A stretch of 64,000 bases of DNA from Streptomyces triticagri (lineage in GTDB: Bacteria > Actinomycetota > Actinomycetes > Streptomycetales > Streptomycetaceae): contig NZ_QUAK01000194.1 of the NCBI RefSeq assembly GCF_003429565.1, positions 62,001 through 126,000 on the forward strand, in the 5' to 3' direction. Positions 35,688 through 44,465 of the stretch are shown here, piece after piece; position 1 is the first letter of the stretch; each line of letters begins with the position of its first letter. A program made the translations under genes and the position numbers. The notes beneath the pieces are model-generated. The model was given only the letters and a program-made list of their open reading frames with translations, made no database searches and had not been told where the DNA came from.

Positions 35688-36809
35688 ATGCCGTTGAGCC
35701 CCGAGGACGTGCGGAACAAGCAGTTCACGACCGTCCGTCTCCGAGAAGGCTATGACGAGGACGAGGTCGATGCCTTCCTTGATGAGGTGGAAGCAGAGCT
35801 GACCCGCCTGCTCCGCGAGAACGAGGACCTGCGCGCCAAGCTGGCCGCCGCCACCCGTGCTGCTGCGCAGAACCAGCAGCAGGGCGGCGGTATGCGCAAG
35901 CCCGAGCCGCAGGACCAGCGTGGTCCCGGCGCTCCGGTGCCCGCTGCAATATCAGGACCGCAGCCGGTGCCGCCGCAGCAGCAGCACCCGATGGGCGGGC
36001 CGCCGCAGCTTCCCGGTGGCGCACCGCAGCTGCCCCCCGGCCCCGGTGGCCACGGTCCCGGCGGTCCGCAGGGTCCCGGCCCGCAGGGTGGCCCCATGCA
36101 GGGCGGCGGCCCGATGGGTGGCCCCATGGGCGGTCCCGGTGGACCGCAGCAGCAGCTGCCCCAGCAGCAGGGCGGCCAGGGCGGTCCCGGTGGCGACAGC
36201 GCCGCGCGCGTACTGTCGCTCGCTCAGCAGACCGCTGACCAGGCGATCGCCGAGGCCCGTTCCGAGGCCAACAAGATTGTGGGCGAGGCGCGTTCGCGTG
36301 CCGAGGGACTCGAGCGTGACGCCCGTGCCAAGGCCGACGCCCTGGAGCGGGACGCACAGGAGAAGCACCGCGTCGCGATGGGCTCCCTGGAGTCCGCCCG
36401 TGCCACGCTCGAGCGCAAGGTCGAGGACCTGCGTGGATTCGAGCGCGAGTACCGGACGCGTCTGAAGTCCTACCTGGAGAGCCAGCTGCGTCAGCTGGAG
36501 ACCCAGGCCGACGACTCGCTCGCGCCGCCGCGGCAGCCGGCGACCGCCTCGCTGCCGCCGTCGCCCTCGATGGCGCCGGCCGGTGCGGGTGCGCCCTCCA
36601 TGGGCGGTGGCCACACCATGGGTGGTGGCAACCAGTCCATGGGCGGGAACAACGGCTCGATGGGTGGCGGTGCGTCGTACGGCGGGCAGCAGCAGATGGC
36701 TCCCGCGATGACGCAGCCGATGGCGCCGGTGCGGCCTCAGGGGCCGCAGCCGATGCAGCAGGCGCCTTCGCCGATGAGGGGATTCCTCATCGACGAGGAT
36801 GACAACTGA
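35688..36809 (+). CDS. divIVA: polar growth determinant DivIVA
   Basis: DivIVA gathers at hyphal tips and directs apical wall growth and branching in Streptomyces. The 373-residue protein has the conserved N-terminal domain (PLSPEDVRNKQFTTVRLREG, then EDEVDAFLDEVEAEL), a Gln/Gly/Pro-rich insert (residues ~70-165), a coiled coil (EARSEANKIVGEARSRAEGL, ESARATLERKVEDLRGFERE) and a Met/Gly/Gln-rich tail with MGGG repeats. The insert and tail lengths vary between species. It ends with a strong hairpin. Confidence 0.96.
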   Translation: MPLSPEDVRNKQFTTVRLREGYDEDEVDAFLDEVEAELTRLLRENEDLRAKLAAATRAAAQNQQQGGGMRKPEPQDQRGPGAPVPAAISGPQPVPPQQQHPMGGPPQLPGGAPQLPPGPGGHGPGGPQGPGPQGGPMQGGGPMGGPMGGPGGPQQQLPQQQGGQGGPGGDSAARVLSLAQQTADQAIAEARSEANKIVGEARSRAEGLERDARAKADALERDAQEKHRVAMGSLESARATLERKVEDLRGFEREYRTRLKSYLESQLRQLETQADDSLAPPRQPATASLPPSPSMAPAGAGAPSMGGGHTMGGGNQSMGGNNGSMGGGASYGGQQQMAPAMTQPMAPVRPQGPQPMQQAPSPMRGFLIDEDDN

Positions 36810-36846
36810 GTAGCGCGTAGCGCGCGGTAGCGCGTCGGCGGATTCT

Positions 36847-36893
36847 GGCCGGGGGCCTGGGGAGTGTGAACTTCCCGGGCCCCCGGCCATTTT
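36847..36893 (+). terminator. terminator after divIVA
   Basis: GGCCGGGGGCC (36847-36857) pairs with GGCCCCCGGCC (36878-36888), extended inward by a few G-T-containing pairs, and is followed by ATTTTG. It ends the dcw operon 38 bases after the divIVA stop. Confidence 0.7.
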
Positions 36894-36900
36894 GCTGCGC

Positions 36901-36985
36901 CCCCCGAGCGGGGCGACCGCCTCGGGGCTCCGCCCCGGACCCCGCTCCTCAAACGCCGGAGGGGCTGGATGTGCCCCTCCGGCGT
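36901..36985 (-). terminator. ileS terminator with adjoining Streptomyces-type intergenic repeat
   Basis: Read on the minus strand after the ileS stop, ACGCCGGAGGGG pairs perfectly with CCCCTCCGGCGT (36953-36985 overall, 9-base loop) and is followed by TTTGAGG. The next bases on that strand, to about 36901, read GAGCGGGGTCCGGGGCGG, a string I recognise as recurring in Streptomyces intergenic regions. It serves as terminator between the convergent divIVA and ileS genes. Confidence 0.6.
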
Positions 36986-36991
36986 GGGGCC

Positions 36992-39900
36992 CTACGCCTT
37001 GCGGAGGTGGAAGGTCAGGGCCAAGGACTCGTCCGTGAACGCGGGGCCGTAAGAGGCGTCCGGGGACTCGGAGTTGGTGAAGGAGTCCGCGAGGACCTCG
37101 TCGGAGATCAGGGCCGTGTGCTCGGCCAGCGCCGAGGACGTCTCCTCCGACATCGAGGTCCAACGGACCTCGATGCGGTCCGCGACGTCGAGGCCGCTGT
37201 TCTTGCGGGCCTCCTGGATGAGGCGGATCGCGTCACGGGCCAGGCCCGCCCTGCGCAGCTCCTCGGTGATCTCCAGATCGAGCGCGACCGTGGCGCCCGC
37301 GTCGGAGGCCACCGACCAACCCTCGCGCGGCGTCTCGGTGATGATCACCTCGTCGGCGCCGAGCGTCACCGTCTCGCCCTCGACCTCCACGGAGGCCGTG
37401 CCGTCGCGCAGGGCGCGGGACAGGGCGGCCGCGTCCGCCTCGGCCACGGCCTTCGCCACGGCCTGGACGCCCTTGCCGAAACGCTTGCCGAGCGTACGGA
37501 AGTTGGCCTTCGCGGTGGTGTCGACCAGGGAGCCGCCGACCTCGCTCAGGGAGGCGAGCGAGGAGACGTTGAGCTCCTCGGTGATCTGGGCGCGCAGCTC
37601 GTCGTCGAGAGTGTCGAAACCGGCCACCGCCACCAGCGCGCGGGACAGCGGCTGGCGGGTCTTCACGCCGGACTCGGCGCGAGTGGCACGGCCCAGCTCC
37701 ACCAGGCGCCGTACGAGCAGCATCTGCCGGGAGAGCGCCGGGTCGATCATCGCCGGGTCCGCCTCGGGCCAGGAGGCGAGGTGGACCGACTCCGGGGCGT
37801 CCGGGGTGACCGGTACGACCAGGTCCTGCCAGACCCGCTCGGTGATGAACGGAGTGAGCGGTGCGAGCAGCCGGGTCACCGCCTCCACGACCTCGTGCAG
37901 CGTGCGCAGGGCCGCCTTGTCGCCCTGCCAGAAGCGGCGGCGGGAGCGGCGGACGTACCAGTTGGAGAGGTCGTCGACGAAGGCGGAGAGGAGCTTGCCG
38001 GCGCGCTGGGTGTCGTAGGCGTCGAGTGCGTCGGTGCACTCGGCGACCAGCGTGTTCAGCTCGCCGAGCAGCCAGCGGTCGAGGACCGTGCGCTCGGCCG
38101 GTGCCGGATCGGCCGCGCTGGGCGCCCAGTTGGAGGTGCGGGCGTACAGGGCCTGGAAGGCGACCGTGTTCCAGTACGTCAGGAGGGTCTTGCGGACGAC
38201 CTCCTGGATCGTGCCGTGGCCGACCCTGCGGGCCGCCCAGGGCGAGCCGCCGGCCGCCATGAACCAGCGCACCGCGTCGGCGCCGTGCTGGTCCATGAGC
38301 GGGATGGGTTCCAGGATGTTCCCCAGGTGCTTGGACATCTTGCGGCCGTCCTCGGCGAGGATGTGGCCGAGACAGACCACGTTCTCGTAGCTGGACTTGT
38401 CGAAGACCAGGGTGCCGATGGCCATCAGCGTGTAGAACCAGCCGCGGGTCTGGTCGATCGCCTCCGAGATGAACTGCGCCGGGTAGCGCTGCTCGAAGAG
38501 CTCCTTGTTCCGGTACGGGTAGCCCCACTGCGCGAAGGGCATCGAACCGGAGTCGTACCAGGCGTCGATGACCTCCGGCACGCGGGTGGCCGTGGCCGAG
38601 CACTGCGGGCAGTCGAAGGTGACCTCGTCGATGTACGGGCGGTGCGGGTCGAGCGAGGACTGGTCGGTGCCGGTCAGCTCGGTGAGTTCGGCGCGCGAGC
38701 CGACGCAGGTGAGGTGGCCCTCCTCGCAAGCCCAGATGGGCAGCGGGGTGCCCCAGTAGCGGTTGCGGGACAGTGCCCAGTCGATGTTGTTGTTCAACCA
38801 GTCGCCGTAGCGGCCGTGCTTGACGGAGTCCGGGAACCAGTTCGTCCGCTCGTTCTCCTCCAGGAGCCGGTCCTTGATCCGGGTGGTGCGGATGTACCAG
38901 GACGGCTGGGCGTAGTAGAGGAGCGCGGTGTGGCAGCGCCAGCAGTGCGGATAGCTGTGCTCGTAGGGGACGTGCCGGAAGAGCAGGCCGCGGTCGGCCA
39001 GGTCCTGGGTGAGGGCCTCGTCGGCCTTCTTGAAGAACACGCCGCCGACGAGCGGGAGTTCCTCCTCGAAGGTGCCGTCCGGGCGGACCGGGTTCACCAC
39101 CGGGAGGCCGTACGCGCGGCATACCAGGAGGTCGTCCTCACCGAACGCGGGGGACTGGTGGACCAGGCCCGTGCCGTCCTCGGTGGTGACGTACTCCGCG
39201 TTGACCACGAAGTGTGCGGGGGCCGGGAACTCGACCAGCTCGAACGGGCGTTGGTACGTCCAGCGCTCCATCTCGGCGCCCGTGAAGCGCTCCCCGGTCA
39301 GCTCCCAGCCTTCGCCGAGGGCCTTCTCCACCAGCGGCTCGGCGACGACCAGCTTCTCGGTGCCGTCGGTGGCGACGACGTAGGTCACCTCGGGGTGGGC
39401 CGCGACCGCCGTGTTGGACACCAGGGTCCACGGAGTCGTCGTCCAGACGAGCAGCGCGGCCTCGCCCGCCAGCGGGCCGGAGGTCAGCGGGAAGCGGACG
39501 AAGACGGACGGGTCGACGACCGTCTCGTAGCCCTGCGCCAGCTCGTGGTCGGAGAGGCCGGTGCCGCAGCGCGGGCACCAGGGGGCGACGCGGTGGTCCT
39601 GGACGAGCAGGCCCTTGTTGAAGATCTCCTTCAGGGACCACCAGACGGATTCGACGTACTCGGGGTCCATCGTGCGGTACGCGTCGTCGAGGTCGACCCA
39701 GTAGCCCATGCGCTGGGTGAGCTCGGCGAAGGCGTCGGTGTGGCGGGTGACGGACTCGCGGCACTTGGCGTTGAACTCGGCGATGCCGTACGCCTCGATG
39801 TCCTTCTTGCCGTTGAACCCGAGCTCCTTCTCGACGGCGAGCTCGACCGGCAGGCCGTGGCAGTCCCAGCCGGCCTTGCGGGCGACGTGGTAACCGCGCA

Positions 39901-40135
39901 TGGTGCGGAAGCGGGGGAAGACGTCCTTGAAGACGCGGGCCTCGATGTGGTGGGCGCCCGGCATGCCGTTGGCCGTGGGCGGGCCCTCGTAGAAGACCCA
40001 CTCCGGGCGGCCCTCGGACTGCTCGAGGCTCTTGGCGAAGATCTTCTGCTCGTCCCAGAAGTCGAGCACGGCGTGCTCGAGGGCGGGCAGGTCGACCTGG
40101 GCGGGCACCTGGCGGTACTGCGGCGGCGTATTCAA
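36992..40135 (-). CDS. ileS: isoleucyl-tRNA synthetase
   Basis: IleRS charges tRNA-Ile. The 1047-residue protein has the HIGH-equivalent region (PPTANGMPGAHHIEARVFKD), KMSKS as DGRKMSKHLGNIL, and zinc-like Cys pairs (CPRCGTG, CWRCHTA). The length and HIEARVFKD pattern suggest the eukaryote-like IleRS type, which is often mupirocin resistant; that is inference. The start is TTG at 40135: GGAGGA lies five bases upstream and the protein then begins with the family's N-terminus. It is preceded by a T-box leader. Confidence 0.95.
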   Translation of the reverse strand: MNTPPQYRQVPAQVDLPALEHAVLDFWDEQKIFAKSLEQSEGRPEWVFYEGPPTANGMPGAHHIEARVFKDVFPRFRTMRGYHVARKAGWDCHGLPVELAVEKELGFNGKKDIEAYGIAEFNAKCRESVTRHTDAFAELTQRMGYWVDLDDAYRTMDPEYVESVWWSLKEIFNKGLLVQDHRVAPWCPRCGTGLSDHELAQGYETVVDPSVFVRFPLTSGPLAGEAALLVWTTTPWTLVSNTAVAAHPEVTYVVATDGTEKLVVAEPLVEKALGEGWELTGERFTGAEMERWTYQRPFELVEFPAPAHFVVNAEYVTTEDGTGLVHQSPAFGEDDLLVCRAYGLPVVNPVRPDGTFEEELPLVGGVFFKKADEALTQDLADRGLLFRHVPYEHSYPHCWRCHTALLYYAQPSWYIRTTRIKDRLLEENERTNWFPDSVKHGRYGDWLNNNIDWALSRNRYWGTPLPIWACEEGHLTCVGSRAELTELTGTDQSSLDPHRPYIDEVTFDCPQCSATATRVPEVIDAWYDSGSMPFAQWGYPYRNKELFEQRYPAQFISEAIDQTRGWFYTLMAIGTLVFDKSSYENVVCLGHILAEDGRKMSKHLGNILEPIPLMDQHGADAVRWFMAAGGSPWAARRVGHGTIQEVVRKTLLTYWNTVAFQALYARTSNWAPSAADPAPAERTVLDRWLLGELNTLVAECTDALDAYDTQRAGKLLSAFVDDLSNWYVRRSRRRFWQGDKAALRTLHEVVEAVTRLLAPLTPFITERVWQDLVVPVTPDAPESVHLASWPEADPAMIDPALSRQMLLVRRLVELGRATRAESGVKTRQPLSRALVAVAGFDTLDDELRAQITEELNVSSLASLSEVGGSLVDTTAKANFRTLGKRFGKGVQAVAKAVAEADAAALSRALRDGTASVEVEGETVTLGADEVIITETPREGWSVASDAGATVALDLEITEELRRAGLARDAIRLIQEARKNSGLDVADRIEVRWTSMSEETSSALAEHTALISDEVLADSFTNSESPDASYGPAFTDESLALTFHLRKA

Positions 40136-40432
40136 CGACTTCCTCCGGCGGACTGCTGACTTCCGTCGGAGGGACGAGGCCCCTGCTCTGCAGGGCTCCC
40201 GCGGTACCACCCTCCTTGGCCCTCCGGCGCGCGGGCGCCGGGGACCCCCTCATTGGGGTCGCGATGCCGGGTCTACTGGCTGCGGGCTGCGTCTGCTGTG
40301 GGCTGCTGCATCCCGCGGCGTTCTTCCGGCGGCTCCGGGGTGATCTTCACGCTCGCGCCTGCCCCCGGGCTCGCACCGTCCCCGGGTCGCTCCTGGCTGC
40401 GTACGGACGCTACTCGTCCCCGTCCTCGCCTT
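40136..40432 (-). promoter_or_regulatory. T-box leader of ileS, translational type
   Basis: On the minus strand the conserved T-box sequence AGGGTGGTACCGCGG lies at 40199-40213. Further upstream are GACGAGTAGCGTC (near 40405-40418) and a candidate Ile specifier ATC within GTGAAGATCAC, fitting the short Stem I form of actinobacterial ileS leaders. Downstream of the T-box, CCTCCG (40167-40172) can pair with CGGAGG (40142-40147), which holds the ribosome site. Uncharged tRNA-Ile would free the ribosome site, so control is of translation. The 5' limit is approximate. Confidence 0.85.
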
Positions 40433-40803
40433 TCGCTGGTCCCCGCGCTCCCGGGCTCCCGGCTGCTGTCGGGAGGTGTCCCGGAGCTTGGGGACTCCCA
40501 CAGTGTACGGGCCCAGGGGTGCCGGCGCGCACCGGATTTCCGGCTTCGGGACGCCGGGACGCAGCCCGTGGAGGACGGGGCTCGGGTGACCCGAATGGCC
40601 ACGCGAGGCCGGAGTGCGCGGGCGGTGCGGTGGCCCGTCGGATTACCGGGCGGGGAGCTGGGCACACAGTGTGCAAGCCCGCCGCGTGACACCGGCGAGG
40701 CGGGCGAATCGGGCGGCGTGCCCCGTTGCCGCGGGCGTGAAGTCGATTTATCGTCCCAGCACGATTCGCGAGCAAGATCACAAATTGTGAAGGGGCCGCG
40801 ACC
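40433..40803. other. divergent intergenic region between the ileS leader and the DksA-like gene
   Basis: On the minus strand TACACT (40502-40507) could be the -10 box of ileS transcription. On the plus side the last 60 bases before the next gene are relatively AT-rich (TCGATTTATCGTCCC, GATCACAAATTGTGAAGGGG) and probably contain its promoter; CACAAATTGTG (40781-40791) is a perfect odd-length palindrome. No gene is seen. Confidence 0.45.
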
Positions 40804-41826
40804 ATGGTGGCGAAGAAGACCGCCGTACAGCAGTCGGAGTCCACCGAAACCACGGACGCGGCGGCCAAGGACGTGCACGGCAAGAAGTCCACTGCCAAGA
40901 AGACCGGTACCGAGAGGGCCGGTACTCAGAAGGCCGGAGTCGGGAAGGCCGGTGCCAAGAAGTCCACCGCCAAGAAGGCGGTGGCGAAGAAGACCGCCGC
41001 CAAGGAGGCCTCGGCGAAGAAGACAGCGGCGAAGAAGTCGGCGGCCCCGCACGAGGCCGGGGACGCGGCCGGGGAGCACGGGCCCGCCACGAAGAAGACG
41101 CCCGCGAAGAAAGCGCCCGCGAAGAAGACGGTGGCCAAGAAGACAGCTGCCAAGAAGACGGCGGCGAAGAAGGCGGCGGCCAAGAAGACCGCGGCCGGCC
41201 ACGGCCCGACGGGCGGCACTACGACGAAGAGCGCGACCGGCAAGGACCGCGCCGCGGCGAGCGGCGCGGGCACGGGCGAGGAGCGGGCGGCCGAAGTGCC
41301 GGCCGCCGACGATGCGGCCGAGGCCGCTGGGACGACGGGAGCCAGGTCGGTGGTTGCTAAGAAGACTCCAGGGACGGCGACGGCGGCATCGGCGGTGCCT
41401 TCGGCGAGGGAGGAGAGCCCCGCCGGGCCGGGTGAGCTCGCGGTGCGTCCCGGTGAGGACCCGTGGACCGAGCAGGAGGTCGCCGAGGCCCGTACGGAAC
41501 TGGCCGGCGAGGTGGAGCGGCTGCGTACCGAGATCTCGACGGCCGAGGAATCGCTCGTCGGCCTGATGCGGGACTCCGGGGACGGCGCCGGGGACGACCA
41601 GGCGGACACCGGCACCAAGAACATCACGCGGGAGCACGAGATGGCGCTGGCCGCCAACGCCCGCGAGATGCTCGAGCAGACCGAGCGGGCGCTGCGCCGG
41701 CTCGACGCCGGTACCTACGGCCTCTGCGAGAACTGCGGGCAGCCGATCGGCAAGGCCCGTATGCAGGCGTTCCCGCGGGCCACGCTGTGCGTCGAGTGCA
41801 AGCAGAAGCAGGAGCGGCGCTACTGA
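40804..41826 (+). CDS. DksA/TraR zinc-finger protein with histone H1-like N-terminus
   Basis: The 340-residue protein ends in a DksA/TraR C4 zinc finger (CENCGQPIGKARMQ, LCVECKQKQERR) after a helical hairpin (NAREMLEQTERALRRLDAGT), the fold that enters the RNA polymerase secondary channel. The first ~130 residues are Lys/Ala repeats (AKKTAAKKTAAKKAAAKKTA and variants), as in bacterial histone H1-like proteins. The middle is Ala/Glu/Ser-rich. It may bind DNA while contacting RNA polymerase, but this is inference. ATG at 40804 follows GAAGGGG. Confidence 0.85.
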   Translation: MVAKKTAVQQSESTETTDAAAKDVHGKKSTAKKTGTERAGTQKAGVGKAGAKKSTAKKAVAKKTAAKEASAKKTAAKKSAAPHEAGDAAGEHGPATKKTPAKKAPAKKTVAKKTAAKKTAAKKAAAKKTAAGHGPTGGTTTKSATGKDRAAASGAGTGEERAAEVPAADDAAEAAGTTGARSVVAKKTPGTATAASAVPSAREESPAGPGELAVRPGEDPWTEQEVAEARTELAGEVERLRTEISTAEESLVGLMRDSGDGAGDDQADTGTKNITREHEMALAANAREMLEQTERALRRLDAGTYGLCENCGQPIGKARMQAFPRATLCVECKQKQERRY

Positions 41827-41842
41827 GAGCAGCGGCCGAGGG

Positions 41843-41865
41843 CCCCAGGGGGCGTACCCCTGGGG
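41843..41865 (+). terminator. hairpin after the DksA-like gene
   Basis: CCCCAGGGG (41843-41851) and CCCCTGGGG (41857-41865) form a perfect 9-base stem with a 5-base loop, followed by TTGAATG. It lies 16 bases after the stop codon. Confidence 0.65.
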
Positions 41866-42009
41866 TTGAATGCCGTCGTCCGGCGGGGAACCACGCGGCG
41901 GCGCGATGCGTTGAACCGGTGCTGTGGGCCGGGGCGGCCGGGCGGCGAAGCGGCCGCAGGGGTGTGTCGTACCCTCATCCTCAGTCGGTAACTAGGTCGA
42001 GGGACTCAC

Positions 42010-42810
42010 GTGGCAGAGGCGGAGCGCATCATCGGTACGTCGGACGTTGACGGTGCTGAGCCGGAGCGGGCTCGCCGGCCGGAGACGGGTGCGCGGGACG
42101 AGGCCGCGGGCGCGCAGGACGGGGCCGATCAGCCTCGGACCGCCCCCAGGAGTGATCCCGAGAGCAAGACCGAGCCCGAGAGCAAGACCGAAGCCGAGCC
42201 CGATCCCGAGAGCAAGACCGAAGCCGAGCCCGGTCCCGAGGGCAGCACCGTGCCCGAGGAAGAAGCAGGCACCGGCGACGGCGCAGAGGCGAAGGGCGAG
42301 GCGGCCGAGGGCGAGGCACCCAAGGGCAAGCACCGGCTCGCCATCCTGCTCGGCGTGGCCGCCTTCGCGTACATCCTCGACCTGGTCAGCAAGATGCTGG
42401 TGGTGGCGAAGCTCGAGCACCACGAGCCGATCGAGATCATCGGCGAATGGCTCCGCTTCGAGGCGATCCGGAACGCGGGCGCGGCCTTCGGCTTCGGCGA
42501 GGCCTTCACCATCATCTTCACCGTCATCGCGGCCATCGTGATCGTCGTCATCGTGCGGCTCGCCCGCAAGCTGTACAGCCTGCCGTGGGCCATCGCGCTC
42601 GGCCTGCTGCTCGGCGGTGCGCTCGGCAATCTGACCGACCGCATCTTCCGGGCCCCGGGCGTCTTCGAGGGCGCCGTCGTCGACTTCATCGCCCCCAAGG
42701 GCTTCGCGGTCTTCAATCTGGCGGACTCGGCGATCGTCTGCGGCGGCATCCTGATCGTGCTGCTCTCGTTCCGCGGCCTCGACCCCGACGGGACCGTGCA
42801 CAAGGACTGA
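42010..42810 (+). CDS. lspA: lipoprotein signal peptidase with acidic N-terminal extension
   Basis: LspA cleaves the signal peptide from prolipoproteins in the membrane. The four-segment core starts near residue 105; its two catalytic aspartates appear in GALGNLTDRIFR and FNLADSAIVCGG. The first ~105 residues are a Glu/Pro/Lys-rich cytoplasmic extension not found in most relatives, partly built from repeats (PESKTEAEPDPESKTEAEPG). GTG at 42010; the region before it has CTAGGTCGAGGGACTC. A start nearer the core cannot be excluded. Confidence 0.9.
   Translation: MAEAERIIGTSDVDGAEPERARRPETGARDEAAGAQDGADQPRTAPRSDPESKTEPESKTEAEPDPESKTEAEPGPEGSTVPEEEAGTGDGAEAKGEAAEGEAPKGKHRLAILLGVAAFAYILDLVSKMLVVAKLEHHEPIEIIGEWLRFEAIRNAGAAFGFGEAFTIIFTVIAAIVIVVIVRLARKLYSLPWAIALGLLLGGALGNLTDRIFRAPGVFEGAVVDFIAPKGFAVFNLADSAIVCGGILIVLLSFRGLDPDGTVHKD
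42154..42240. repeat. 30-bp minisatellite within lspA
   Basis: Units related to GATCCCGAGAGCAAGACCGA plus AGCCGAGCCC occur about three times in tandem (the first shortened), encoding the ESKTE-A-EPDP repeats. Repeats of this kind change copy number by slippage, which would vary the length of the LspA N-terminus. Confidence 0.7.
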
Positions 42811-42879
42811 CCGCCGGCCCGTCCGGCGGCCGCTGCCCTGGCGTACGGGAGCGCTGTCGGTGTCGGTCATACTCGTGGG

Positions 42880-43821
42880 GTGAGCACGCTTCCCGAGATC
42901 CGCACCCTGCCCGTGCCCGACGGCCTGGAGGGCGAGCGCGTCGACGCCGCCATCTCCCGGATGTTCGGCTTCTCCCGTACCAAGGCCGCAGAGCTGGCTG
43001 CCGCCGGGAAGGTGCTGGTCGACGGCGCTGCCGTGGGCAAGTCCGAGCGGGTGCACGGCGGCGCCTGGCTCGAGGTGGAGATGCCGCAGGCGGCGCCTCC
43101 CGTCCAGGTCGTGGCGGAGCCCGTCGAGGGCATGGAGATCGTGCACGACGACGACGACATCGTGGTGATCATGAAGCCGGTGGGGGTCGCCGCCCACCCG
43201 AGCCCCGGCTGGACCGGCACCACGGTGATCGGCGGTCTCGCGGCGGCCGGCTACCGGATCTCGACCTCCGGCGCCGCCGAGCGCCAGGGCATCGTGCACC
43301 GGCTGGACGTCGGCACCTCGGGCCTGATGGTGGTCGCCAAGTCCGAGCGCGCCTACACCTCGCTGAAGCAGCAATTCCGCGAGCGTACGGTCGACAAGCG
43401 CTACCACGCCCTGGTGCAGGGGCACCCGGACCCGCTCAGCGGCACCATCGACGCCCCCATCGGCCGGCACCCGCAGCACGACTACAAGTGGGCCGTGACC
43501 GCCGAGGGCAAGCCGTCGGTCACGCACTACGACCTGATCGAGGCGTTCCGTGCGGCCTCGCTCCTGGACATCAAGCTGGAGACGGGCCGCACCCACCAGA
43601 TCCGCGTCCACATGTCCGCGCACCGCCACCCGTGCGCCGGCGACCTGACCTACGGCGCGGACCCGACGCTCGCCAAGCGCCTCGGCCTGACCCGGCAGTG
43701 GCTGCACGCGGTGCGCCTCGGCTTCGAGCACCCGGGCAGCCGCGACTGGGTCGAGTACGAGAGCGCCTACCCCGACGATCTGCAGCAGGCCCTCGACCGG
43801 GTGCGCGCGGAGAGCGAGTGA
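42880..43821 (+). CDS. rluD: RluA/RluD-type 23S rRNA pseudouridine synthase
   Basis: The 313-residue protein has an N-terminal S4 RNA-binding domain (ERVDAAISRMFGFSRTKAAE) and a pseudouridine synthase domain with the catalytic Asp143 in the motif HRLDVGTSGLMVVAK, plus ETGRTHQIRVHMSAHRHPCAGD. The lspA-rluD order is typical and supports the RluD-type assignment; target uridines are inferred. The last four bases overlap the next gene. Confidence 0.93.
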   Translation: MSTLPEIRTLPVPDGLEGERVDAAISRMFGFSRTKAAELAAAGKVLVDGAAVGKSERVHGGAWLEVEMPQAAPPVQVVAEPVEGMEIVHDDDDIVVIMKPVGVAAHPSPGWTGTTVIGGLAAAGYRISTSGAAERQGIVHRLDVGTSGLMVVAKSERAYTSLKQQFRERTVDKRYHALVQGHPDPLSGTIDAPIGRHPQHDYKWAVTAEGKPSVTHYDLIEAFRAASLLDIKLETGRTHQIRVHMSAHRHPCAGDLTYGADPTLAKRLGLTRQWLHAVRLGFEHPGSRDWVEYESAYPDDLQQALDRVRAESE

Positions 43822-44336
43822 ACGCCGGCGAACGGGCGCCCGGGACCGCGGAGTTCCGGGTGCGCGAGGTGTCCGGACCAGCCGACCGCACGGCCTGCTT
43901 CGCAGTGCGCAAGGAGGTCTTCGTCGCCGAGCAGCAAGTCCCCGAGGCCCTGGAGTACGACGCCTTCGACGCCGAGGACGCGTCGACCGTGCATGTCCTG
44001 GCCGAGACCGCGGAGGGTACGCCGCTCGGCACCGGCCGCCTGCTGTACGGTCCGGACGCGGCCGACCGCACCGGCGGTGACCCGGCGGTCGGCTCGCTCG
44101 GTCGGCTCGCGGTGACCGGAGCGGCCCGCGGCCTCGGCGTCGGCGCCGCCCTCGTCGCGGGGATCGAGCGGGCCGCGGCCGAGCGCGGGCTCACCGCCGT
44201 GGATCTGCACGCCCAGACCCACGCACTCGGCTTCTACGAACGGCTCGGCTACGCCGCGTACGGGCCCGAGTTCCCGGATGCGGGCATCCCGCACCGCTCG
44301 ATGCGCAAGCAGCTCGGCGGTCACGCACCGCAGTAG
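43818..44336 (+). CDS. GNAT-family acetyltransferase
   Basis: The 172-residue protein has the GNAT acetyl-CoA loop (GSLGRLAVTGAARGLGVGAA) and family features such as FAVRKEVFVAEQQVPE and FYERLGYAAYGPEF, close to the ElaA/YjcF group. The substrate is unknown. GTG overlaps the TGA of rluD, so the genes are probably co-translated. Confidence 0.88.
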   Translation: MNAGERAPGTAEFRVREVSGPADRTACFAVRKEVFVAEQQVPEALEYDAFDAEDASTVHVLAETAEGTPLGTGRLLYGPDAADRTGGDPAVGSLGRLAVTGAARGLGVGAALVAGIERAAAERGLTAVDLHAQTHALGFYERLGYAAYGPEFPDAGIPHRSMRKQLGGHAPQ

Positions 44337-44465
44337 CCCGGTCGCCGGACGGCGAACACCGGGGGGTATCGCCTGATTCGCGAGGGTGGCATGGCAGGCT
44401 GGACGCCGATCGTCGAGCGTGCGACGCCCCACAGGTGACGCGATACAGGTACGGAGGCCCCGACC

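Noticed and set aside
36866..40159. Long plus-strand open frame of over 1000 codons
   Set aside because: It is the opposite strand of ileS, kept open by high third-position GC; it has no recognisable domain.
42447..43817. Plus-frame extension upstream of the acetyltransferase
   Set aside because: The frame overlaps lspA and rluD; the acetyltransferase starts at GTG 43818, where family similarity begins.
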